DNA from: Niastella sp.
GTDB taxonomy: Bacteria > Bacteroidota > Bacteroidia > Chitinophagales > Chitinophagaceae
Assembly: GCA_021154515.1 (NCBI GenBank)
Contig: JAJKIL010000239.1
Location: 1-15,345, forward strand
Length of the DNA stretch: 15,345 bases
Direction of reading: 5' to 3'
The position numbers and the translations under genes were made by a program. Positions 7,869 through 13,010 of this stretch are shown in pieces. Position 1 is the first letter of the stretch. The number at the start of each line of letters is the position of its first letter. Under the pieces are notes generated by a model that saw nothing but the letters and a program-made list of their open reading frames with translations, was not told the origin of the DNA and ran no database searches.

Positions 7869-8369
7869 ATGAATGAGCATCAAAAACCTCATGAAACTCC
7901 TTATGCCCAAACTGGCATCCTTGAAGCTGCCGAACCAGAAGCCGCCTCTCCCCGCTCCTCATCAATAGAAAGAGGCTTACCTACCCTTCCATTCGATGCA
8001 CTCTCTTCCCAGTACAAGATCGGCATAGTAAAAACCGGCATCAGTAAAAAACAACTGGAAGCCATTAAATCAGAAACCGATTTAAATTACGACACCTTAA
8101 GTAATTTATTATCAATTTCCCGAACTACGCTTATTAATAAGAAGGGCGACGACCGGTTCGACCCCTCAACCAGCGAACGCATTATGCATTTAGCTGAAAT
8201 ACTTTGTTATGGCCGCGAAGTGTTTGAATGCAGGGAGATCTTTAACATATGGATAAGAATACCAAACAACGGCCTGGGTGGCAAATCGCCCCTTGAACTG
8301 TTAGATACCCTGTACGGGATTGAAGAAGTAAAAAAAGAATTGGGTAGAATAGAATACGGCGTATACTAA
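7869..8369 (+). CDS. Xre/MbcA/ParS-type antitoxin of a RES toxin-antitoxin pair
   Basis: Antitoxin of 166 residues expected to bind and block the RES toxin encoded next, and to repress the operon. The first 40 residues are polar and low in complexity (PEAASPRSSS), likely disordered. Residues about 55-105 form the Xre-like helix-turn-helix region (GISKKQLEAIKSE..LNYDTLSNLLSISRTTLINKK). The last 60 residues are the DUF2384-type toxin-binding domain: RIMHLAEILCYGREVFE, a tryptophan in FNIWIRIPNNGLGGKSPLELLDT, then YGIEEVKKELGRIEYG. The NNGLGGKSPLELLDT segment is the family hallmark. Spacing of 35 bp to the toxin and the same strand indicate an operon. The start is an ATG just downstream of a consensus -7 element. 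Confidence 0.92.
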   Translation: MNEHQKPHETPYAQTGILEAAEPEAASPRSSSIERGLPTLPFDALSSQYKIGIVKTGISKKQLEAIKSETDLNYDTLSNLLSISRTTLINKKGDDRFDPSTSERIMHLAEILCYGREVFECREIFNIWIRIPNNGLGGKSPLELLDTLYGIEEVKKELGRIEYGVY

Positions 8370-8404
8370 TGCTGATATAATATTAACCTAACGGCACCTA
8401 TCAT

Positions 8405-8842
8405 ATGCGGCTTTACAGGATCGTAAAAACGAAACATGCCTATGACCTAACGGGTATGGGCGCCAAAATAAATGGTGGCAGCTGGAACCATGAAGGCATT
8501 CCCTGTATTTATTTGTCGGAAAGCAGGGCGCTTTCGTTACTGGAATATACAGCGCACACCGGCCTGAAAACCATGCCCCCTGCCCTTTCCTTTGCCACCT
8601 TTGAAGTGCCGGAACATTCCATGCGGTCGTTATCGGTGGCCGACCTGCCGGCTAACTGGCTGCAGCGGCCCCATAGCAATGAAAACCGGGACCTTGGTTC
8701 TTCTTTGTTAGCCGAAACCGGCTATCTGCTGATAAAACTCCCCTCCCTCATCATTAACCAGGAATTTAGTTTTGTGCTGAACACGCTACACCCATTGATC
8801 AATTCGGTAAAAATTACCGATGTAACCAGTTATAAGCAATAG
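8405..8842 (+). CDS. RES-domain toxin (NAD+-targeting family)
   Basis: Toxin of 145 residues of the RES family, whose characterised members (MbcT, ParT and others) degrade NAD+ or ADP-ribosylate targets. Visible conserved features are LYRI with R5, GGSWNHEGIPCIYLSES (residues 24-40) with W27 and Y36, E47 in the ALSLLEYTAH helix, LPS with S114, and the C-terminal FVLNTLHP with H129. The family is named for conserved Arg, Glu and Ser, all present here, so the toxin looks intact. It begins at the ATG at 8405, 35 bp after the antitoxin. The stop codon TAG falls inside the first unit (GCAATAG) of a heptad repeat array, so the extreme C-terminus may have been set by the repeat. Confidence 0.93.
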   Translation: MRLYRIVKTKHAYDLTGMGAKINGGSWNHEGIPCIYLSESRALSLLEYTAHTGLKTMPPALSFATFEVPEHSMRSLSVADLPANWLQRPHSNENRDLGSSLLAETGYLLIKLPSLIINQEFSFVLNTLHPLINSVKITDVTSYKQ

Positions 8843-8877
8843 ACAATAAGTAATTGGCAATGAGCAATTGGTAATAG
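8836..8877. repeat. Heptanucleotide tandem repeat (RYAATNR), six units
   Basis: Six 7-base units in perfect register: GCAATAG, ACAATAA, GTAATTG, GCAATGA, GCAATTG, GTAATAG. Isolated copies GCAATCG (8896) and GCAATAG (8913) follow. The AAT at unit positions 3-5 is invariant. The same family occurs at 10924-10972. It overlaps the last two codons of the RES gene. Confidence 0.7.
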
Positions 8878-9369
8878 CTCCCGGCCTCACCAGGAGCAAT
8901 CGCCCATAAAAGGCAATAGCCACCGTTCTGTTAAAAGGGTGTTTAAACGTATTTGGGTAACAGCACCTGTTTTGGTACAACATTTTCTGCAATATGGTTT
9001 TTGCTTACTGACCAAGATCAGTAAATGCAGCATGCATGATACTAACATTGTCATTATGTGCAGTTATTAGAGCTATTTGTGCACTAAAAAAGTCACCTTA
9101 ATCCATACTTGATTTTGAGAATATATTTTTTACGTGTAATCTTGTGTTAGTAATACTTAATGTAATTTTAATTTGCAGATAATGCCACCCAGGTTACCAT
9201 TTTATTCTCCGGTAACAATTGCTCCTTATCTTATTGTATCAGTATCACCATGCCGGCTGAACCAGAAATAAAGAATAGCATGCCATACCCGTAATACGTT
9301 TAGTATTTACCGTAACTTATTGTATATTAAATAGACTTTATCATTAAGGTAGCAAAAACACTCTTCCTA
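8877..9369. other. Intergenic region upstream of the sigma factor gene
   Basis: About 490 bp with no convincing gene. It contains a symmetrical hairpin GCTCC (8877-8881) with GGAGC (8893-8897) whose loop holds GG and CC, with no T-run after it. A perfect 7-base inverted repeat, TTACTGA (9005-9011) with TCAGTAA (9018-9024), is flanked by TGC and GCA. From about 9050 the DNA is AT-rich and presumably carries the sigma-gene promoter, but I find no full TAnnTTTG match. Confidence 0.5.
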
Positions 9370-9993
9370 ATGCGTTCAGTTCCGATGGAAATTGATATAA
9401 TCGATACTTTAAAAAAAGGTGGTCCCGATGCTTTACAATCCCTGTTAAAGCAGTTTTACAGTCCTTTGTGCCTTTTTGCCGAACGCCTGGTGGCCAACAG
9501 AGCTGCTGCAGAAGATATTGTTGGTGAGTCCTTTATAAAATTATGGAACAAGCGTGGTGATTTTGAGAGCACGCAAAACATCAAGGCCTTTATGTACATC
9601 ACGGTGCGTAATGCCTGTTTAAATTATTTAAAGCAAGCTAAACGCGATTCGCTTAACCAGAAACAACTGGCTTATTTAACCGGTGAAAAAGAAGAGTTTG
9701 TTTTAAATGAAATGATCAGGGCCGAGGTGCTAAAAGAAATAATGAACGAGATCAATAACCTGCCCGAGCAATGTGGCAAAGTGTTGAAGCTGGCGTACCT
9801 GGAAGGCTTAAAAAACCAGGAAGTGGCAAAAGTGCTGAATATCTCTGTTCATACCGTTAAAAATCAAAAAGCAAGGGCCATTCAATTATTAAAGACAAGG
9901 CTTCGCGACCGCGATATAATGGCCATTATGCTTTTATGTACCTTCCTGAGTGAAACCTCAGACAGCTGCCAAAACATGTATTTATCTGCCTAA
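9370..9993 (+). CDS. ECF-type RNA polymerase sigma-70 factor (Bacteroidetes family)
   Basis: Alternative sigma factor of 207 residues, RpoE/ECF type. Residues about 24-92 are region 2 (LLKQFYSPLCLFAERLV, then AAEDIVGESFIKLWNKR and the MYITVRNACLNYLK helix). Residues about 127-178 are region 4 (NNLPEQCGKVLKLAYLEGL, then EVAKVLNISVHTVKNQKARAIQLL, the helix-turn-helix binding the -35/-33 element). The tail MAIMLLCTFLSE is more hydrophobic than usual. Two starts are possible, the ATG at 9370 and another at 9385 (MEIDIID), and the second matches the usual length of the N-terminus as well. Such sigma factors are normally followed within about 100 bp by a FecR anti-sigma gene and a TonB-dependent receptor. 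Here the next same-strand gene is a FecR gene 1.75 kb away, and no receptor follows. Confidence 0.93.
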   Translation: MRSVPMEIDIIDTLKKGGPDALQSLLKQFYSPLCLFAERLVANRAAAEDIVGESFIKLWNKRGDFESTQNIKAFMYITVRNACLNYLKQAKRDSLNQKQLAYLTGEKEEFVLNEMIRAEVLKEIMNEINNLPEQCGKVLKLAYLEGLKNQEVAKVLNISVHTVKNQKARAIQLLKTRLRDRDIMAIMLLCTFLSETSDSCQNMYLSA

Positions 9994-10006
9994 ACATCAG
10001 TTTTAT

Positions 10007-10042
10007 TGCGAAAATCCCAACCGGGATAGGTGGAAATACGCA
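10007..10042 (+). other. Small hairpin after the sigma gene
   Basis: ATCCC (10014-10018) and GGGAT (10023-10027) enclose a four-base loop, and TGCG (10007-10010) pairs with CGCA (10039-10042) around it. An eight-T run occurs only about 20 bases further (around 10062-10069), so this is at best a weak terminator of the sigma transcript. Confidence 0.3.
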
Positions 10043-10430
10043 TTTCTTAAGTTTTATTAAATTTTTTTTGAGTTAGACTAGTAAAGAAAGGCCGGTAAGT
10101 TGTTTTAATACTAAACTGATAATTTATTCGGCCGTGCGGGATACACACTTGAATAAGTACAAATAAAAGTTCTTTACGCTTAGATATATTTAATAAGTAT
10201 TGTTATAGAGTATAGCCATCAAAAACGCATTCGCAATTTTATTAAATAATATGTAAGAAGATACAGCAAATGTTGTACATAATAAAGTACCGTTAGTACA
10301 ATATACAACATTATACAGGCTGCTGTTAAGAGTTGTTTTTTTAATGCTGTTGCAGGCGTTACTATGTAAGGGGTTAGTTATTAATCCTGAACTATAAATG
10401 AACAATTAGCCTTAACTAGGCCTCTTTTGT
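10043..10430. other. AT-rich gene-free stretch with a long hairpin
   Basis: No reading frame here looks like a protein. A 71-codon minus-strand frame (10190-10405) has the composition expected of AT-rich chance sequence. The notable element is an imperfect inverted repeat: AATGTTGTACAT (10269-10280) against ATATACAACATT (10301-10312), 11 of 12 pairs, with GTAC (10287-10290) and GTAC (10296-10299) pairing inside. It is almost centred and could fold as one 44-base hairpin or be a protein-binding site. Confidence 0.4.
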
Positions 10431-10560
10431 CCGCCCGATGTTATCATCTGTACTTCTTGTTCTTTCAGCCAGGCAAGAAGACGGAATGTCGAGCGGGAAT
10501 CTCATGTGACTGTTTGGTTGGGTCACTACAAGGGAGTGTTTCTACTCTCCCTTTCTTTTT
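10431..10560 (+). ncRNA. Candidate structured small RNA ending in an intrinsic terminator
   Basis: About 130 bases with consecutive stems that can coexist. The outer stem is CCGCCCGA (10431-10438) with TCGAGCGG (10489-10496), seven of eight pairs. It encloses a perfect stem CTTCTTG (10453-10459) with CAAGAAG (10474-10480), which has a 14-base loop. Next comes GTGAC (10506-10510) with GTCAC (10522-10526). Last is the terminator stem AGGGAG (10531-10536) with CTCCCT (10547-10552), then TTTCTTTTT. The overlapping frame starts at a TTG and does not look like a protein. The 5' end is a guess: CTCTTTTG just upstream (10423-10430) is only a poor -7 match. I do not recognise it as a known RNA family. 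Confidence 0.5.
10531..10560 (+). terminator. Intrinsic terminator 1
   Basis: A GC-rich 6-bp stem AGGGAG/CTCCCT with a 10-base loop, extendable by GT/AC, is followed immediately by TTTCTTTTT. This is a textbook Rho-independent terminator on the plus strand, with no protein gene directly before it. Confidence 0.75.
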
Positions 10561-10645
10561 AAAATTCGAACCTCTTTATAAAGTTATTGTCTTTGCTCCG
10601 TTAAGCAACACGTAAAACCTGATCCTTCGATACACAATACAAATT

Positions 10646-10756
10646 CTAGTGTATTAACATAGCATCTATAGGCTCCTCATTAGTAGTACAATTTTCCAAA
10701 GGCATCTCTCTGATTAGTTTGTAAACAAGTATATAGTATCCATATGGCATACACAT
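10646..10756 (-). CDS. Possible small ORF or gene remnant, 36 codons
   Basis: Minus-strand ATG at 10756 to TAG at 10646, beginning MCMPYGYYILVYKLIREMP. The frame is open upstream as far as 10835 (about 62 sense codons in all, mixed composition with EECEYEKSNPAIQDIITYKDHSD), and beyond the TAG for another 14 codons to a TAA near 10604. The codon mix looks more protein-like than the surrounding AT-rich DNA, but I recognise no family and the start lacks support. It might be a decayed gene fragment or chance. Confidence 0.2.
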   Translation of the reverse strand: MCMPYGYYILVYKLIREMPLENCTTNEEPIDAMLIH

Positions 10757-10762
10757 GTCACT

Positions 10763-10828
10763 ATGGTCTTTATAGGTTATTATATCCTGTATAGCAGGAT
10801 TACTTTTCTCATATTCGCATTCCTCTAA
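10763..10828 (+). CDS. Possible 21-residue hydrophobic peptide
   Basis: ATG at 10763 to TAA at 10826. The peptide, starting MVFIGYYILY and ending TFLIFAFL, is almost wholly hydrophobic with a single Arg and could span a membrane. It lies in the segment ended by the strong terminator at 10883-10908, which otherwise has no gene on this strand. Size and composition recall type I toxin peptides such as Ibs or TisB. AT-rich DNA readily yields Phe/Leu/Ile-rich chance frames, and there is no visible ribosome binding site, so this is speculative. Confidence 0.2.
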   Translation: MVFIGYYILYSRITFLIFAFL

Positions 10829-10882
10829 TGTGCATCAATTATCCCTCTTCATGGTACAGAAGAGGCGCAGGAATCCCCCACG
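10784..10882 (+). ncRNA. Candidate second structured RNA or leader before terminator 2
   Basis: Several stems precede the terminator: ATCCTG (10784-10789) with CAGGAT (10795-10800), perfect with a five-base loop; CCTCTTC (10844-10850) with GAAGAGG (10859-10865), perfect with an eight-base loop; and ATTCC (10819-10823) with GGAAT (10870-10874), closing around the latter. Because terminator 1 lies upstream, a transcript ending at terminator 2 should start between about 10561 and 10800. The exact 5' end is unknown and I match no known RNA family. Confidence 0.35.
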
Positions 10883-10908
10883 GCCGGGTAATCTTACCCG
10901 GCTTTTCT
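10883..10908 (+). terminator. Intrinsic terminator 2
   Basis: GCCGGGTAA (10883-10891) and TTACCCGGC (10894-10902) form a perfect GC-rich inverted repeat (in practice a 7-bp stem with a 4-6-base loop), followed by TTTTCT. It is a strong plus-strand Rho-independent terminator 840 bp before fecR, with no recognised protein gene in front of it. Confidence 0.8.
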
Positions 10909-10923
10909 ATTATTCCGGCGGGA

Positions 10924-10972
10924 GCAATAGGCAATCAGCAATAGACAATCAGCAATAGATAATAGACAATAG
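10924..10972. repeat. Heptanucleotide tandem repeat (RCAATNR), seven units
   Basis: Seven units in exact register: GCAATAG, GCAATCA, GCAATAG, ACAATCA, GCAATAG, ATAATAG, ACAATAG. This is the same family as 8836-8877 (shared unit GCAATAG), about 2.1 kb away, and it starts 15 bp after terminator 2. Confidence 0.75.
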
Positions 10973-10981
10973 GCCCTCCTA

Positions 10982-11010
10982 CGCTAAAGCTTGCGCCTCC
11001 GCTAAAGCTT
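10982..11010. repeat. Direct repeat CGCTAAAGCTT with palindromic flank
   Basis: CGCTAAAGCTT occurs at 10982-10992 and 11000-11010. The second copy continues into CAGCG, giving CGCTAAAGCTTCAGCG, which is palindromic at 14 of 16 positions. GC content is well above the surroundings (through about 11036), as in dispersed REP-like elements. Confidence 0.5.
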
Positions 11011-11116
11011 CAGCGACACGCGGACGGCGGGCGAGGCAGAAGGCAAACGAGCAATGAATACATAAGACCTAAATCGTGATCTTGCCAGGGAGGAGAGTCG
11101 AGGCTCGAAACATACA

Positions 11117-11347
11117 AACTCACTAACCTAAGAACCCAATAACTTACGAACCTAAAAACTTACGAACCAAAGAACTTACCAACCTAAGAACCCAGGAACA
11201 TTAACTTAGAACACAGAAACCAAAACTAAAGAACTAACAAACCAAAAAACTAACAAACTAAAGAATTAACAAACCAGCAATTGATACCCGTGAATAAACT
11301 ACCTATATCTCCAGCATGTTAATCAGTAAACTGATTAACTCATCAAC
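11117..11347. repeat. Octanucleotide tandem repeat with invariant AAC
   Basis: The trinucleotide AAC recurs at exactly 8-base steps eleven times (11117, 11125, 11133 and so on to 11197), with the other five bases variable but A/C/T-rich, for example GAACCTAA and TAACTTAC. After a phase change a second run appears (11224, 11232, 11240, 11248, 11256, 11272), and a third short run at 11329, 11337 and 11345. The plus strand is almost free of G. No coding sense is apparent. Confidence 0.7.
11318..11339. other. Perfect 22-bp inverted repeat
   Basis: GTTAATCAGT (11318-11327) and ACTGATTAAC (11330-11339) are perfect complements around AA. It lies at the end of the octad array and uses the same GTTAATCA word that is common in the array at 15260-15345. 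It could be a protein-binding site or simply two facing repeat units. Confidence 0.5.
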
Positions 11348-11745
11348 CAGTCAAATTCCCACCTACATATTAACAATAACTATACTTCACTTGATCTCAA
11401 TCATTACCTTTTATTTTTTGAACTTTTGTTTAGGCCAATCGTAGATATTATTTGTTTTATTATATAAGAGAGTGTCTTTTTTTCAAAATCCCCGTATATT
11501 ATGTAAATATTAAGCTAACCCTTATATTCCGGCTCAACCATTAGCATTCCTACCCTTTCCTTAAATAACTTTCTAGATTTTGGTTAATTTATTAAATTAT
11601 TTTCCATGCCCTTTAGTACAATTGATATCAATTGTTGTTTTTACAATAATAGCAAATCGCAACACCAAATCAACTGCACCGAAATTGATGCATTGGAAAA
11701 GGAAGAAAGCAGCCAGTACCATCAATCAAGTATTAAACTTTTCTT
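11348..11745. other. AT-rich leader region of fecR
   Basis: About 400 bp with no gene. It must hold the fecR promoter if that gene is not read from the distant sigma promoter. Approximate -7 matches such as TAGATTTTG (one T too many, near 11573) exist, but none is convincing. The perfect palindrome at 11618-11635 is the only clear site. Otherwise I see nothing. Confidence 0.35.
11618..11635. promoter_or_regulatory. Perfect 18-bp palindrome upstream of fecR
   Basis: ACAATTGATATCAATTGT is identical to its own reverse complement over all 18 bases. It is 110 bp before the fecR ATG, followed by TTGTTTTTACAAT, which can also pair with its right half. A symmetric site of this length in a leader suggests a dimeric repressor or activator site. 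Confidence 0.4.
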
Positions 11746-12968
11746 ATGAATGAACAACAGACTGAAAAAGGATTACACATCGCCTCGCTGCTCCTCGGGG
11801 ACCTGCAGAACAGGCTTACCCCAACGGAAAAGCAGGAACTGGACACCTGGCTCCAGGAAAATGGCGACAACTATAAATTATATGAAGACCTGCATAACCA
11901 GGAAAAGTTGGGAAACGACCTGAACGAGTTAGAATCCTACGATCCTGATCTGGCTTATGAACAACTTTCCCAAAAGATCTTCCCCAACAATGAACCTGCC
12001 GGAAAACGCCTGCACTTCAGGATCTGGTGGTACATGGTTGCAGCAGTATTGTTATTGGTGGCCGGTGGGGTCGCCTATTTTGCTTTAGACAAAACCAAGA
12101 GATCAGCGCCCAAAACAGCGGTGGTAGCACAAAAGAAAACACCGGGCACGGCGCCCGATTCAAAAAAGCAGTCCTGATCCTGGGCGACGGCACCTCCATT
12201 GTTTTGAATGAAATGAATAATGGCGACATTGCGCAACAGGGCAATGTGATAGTGAAAAAGATCAGAAACGGGCTACTGAAGTTTAAATTAACCGATGAAC
12301 AAGCCAATACGACTGCCCTCAATACCATTCGCACACCCCGTGGTGGCGAATATGAGGTTATACTGGATGATGGTTCCCATATTTGGCTCAACTCCGCTTC
12401 TACCCTGCAGTTCCCCGCTCACTTTAGCAGCCCCGACCGTAAAGTTGCCCTAACGGGAGAAGCCTATTTTGAAGTGCAGTCCTCCTTGTTGCCTTCAGGT
12501 CTTAAAAAATCATTCATTGTTTCGGTAGATAATATGGAAGTACAGGCCGTAGGTACTGCCTTCAACATTTTGGCCTATAAAGAAGACAACCGGTCGCAAA
12601 CAACGGTGGTAGAGGGGCTGGTAAAAGTGAACCGGAACAATAAAACCAACATGCTTTCGCCGGGCAAAAAATTAATCGCAAAAGATACCACCACCACAAT
12701 TGAAGACGCCGATATAAAACAGGAAATAGCCTGGAAGAACGGCGATTTTGTTTTCCGCAATACGTCGCTCATCATGGTGATGAATGAACTGTCCCGCTGG
12801 TACGACGTGGATGTTGCCTACGATAAAGGGGTGCCTTCCCTGCACTTCAGCGGCGAAGTACAACGAACATCAGATATTAAGGCCGTGTTGCAAATGCTGG
12901 AGTATACCGGCGGCGTTACCTTCACCATTTCCAAACATAATATCACTGTACACCCCGGTAAAAAATAA
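11746..12968 (+). CDS. FecR-family anti-sigma factor, split by a -1 frameshift
   Basis: Inner-membrane anti-sigma regulator that would hold the ECF sigma factor inactive and respond to a periplasmic signal. Frame one (11746-12177) gives 143 residues: a cytoplasmic anti-sigma region (LTPTEKQELDTWLQENG), a membrane helix at about 92-113 (FRIWWYMVAAVLLLVAGG), then a stop. The rest lies in the -1 frame to the TAA at 12966. It holds KAVLILGDGTSIVLNE, the FecR domain (TIRTPRGGEYEV, DDGSHIWLNSAS, ALTGEAYFEV) and a DUF4974-like C-terminus (DFVFRNTSLIMVMNELSRWYDVDV). A -1 slip at A AAA AAG (12162-12168) joins them into a 407-residue protein of normal FecR layout. It could be programmed frameshifting, a one-base loss from a seven-A run (pseudogene), or a sequencing error. 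A TonB-dependent receptor normally follows, but here a phospholipase D gene does. Confidence 0.85.
12143..12157 (+). promoter_or_regulatory. Hairpin just upstream of the fecR slippery site
   Basis: CGGGC (12143-12147) and GCCCG (12153-12157) form a perfect 5-bp GC stem with loop ACGGC, ending four bases before the A AAA AAG heptamer. It could influence frameshifting, although stimulatory structures usually lie downstream. Confidence 0.3.
12162..12168 (+). promoter_or_regulatory. A AAA AAG slippery heptamer in fecR
   Basis: In the zero frame the codons are TCA AAA AAG, so the heptamer A AAA AAG is in the X XXY YYZ phase needed for -1 slippage, the same heptamer used in E. coli dnaX. The zero-frame stop TGA follows at 12175-12177. 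After a slip, translation continues as GCA GTC CTG, giving the conserved AVL of the FecR family. Confidence 0.55.
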
Positions 12969-13010
12969 CCGGCTCAACACTGCGTGCATAATTTTTGTAG
13001 TTTGGTGGCT
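12969..13010 (+). promoter_or_regulatory. Short gap with possible promoter for the phospholipase D gene
   Basis: The 42-bp gap contains TAATTTTTG (12989-12997), a near match to TAnnTTTG with one extra base, 14 bp before the ATG at 13011. The gene could have its own promoter or be read through from fecR. Confidence 0.25.

Noticed and set aside
8786..8992. 68-codon minus-strand frame over the RES gene 3' end and heptad repeat
   Set aside because: It is antisense to the toxin and its middle is a translation of the heptad array. There is no support for a protein.
10190..10405. 71-codon minus-strand reading frame
   Set aside because: Rich in Asn, Leu, Thr and Ser as expected for chance frames in AT-rich DNA. 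It covers the 44-base hairpin and shows no recognisable motif or leader.
10427..10615. 62-codon plus-strand reading frame
   Set aside because: It begins at a TTG and has Cys- and Phe-rich composition with no family resemblance. It runs through a clear terminator hairpin. The stem structure explains the sequence better than a protein.
10431..10908. tmRNA or RNase P RNA
   Set aside because: I could not find the hallmark conserved blocks (the tmRNA T-arm GGTTCGA or the RNase P GAGGAAAGTCC core), and the segments are too short.
11117..11347. CRISPR array
   Set aside because: The period is 8 bases with no conserved long repeat and no spacers, and no cas gene is in the window.
12027..12968. Independent 313-codon protein starting in the overlap with the first fecR frame
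   Set aside because: Its first 46 or so residues are an out-of-frame reading of the membrane-helix region and have no FecR character. The homologous part begins exactly at the slippery heptamer, so it is the second half of one gene.
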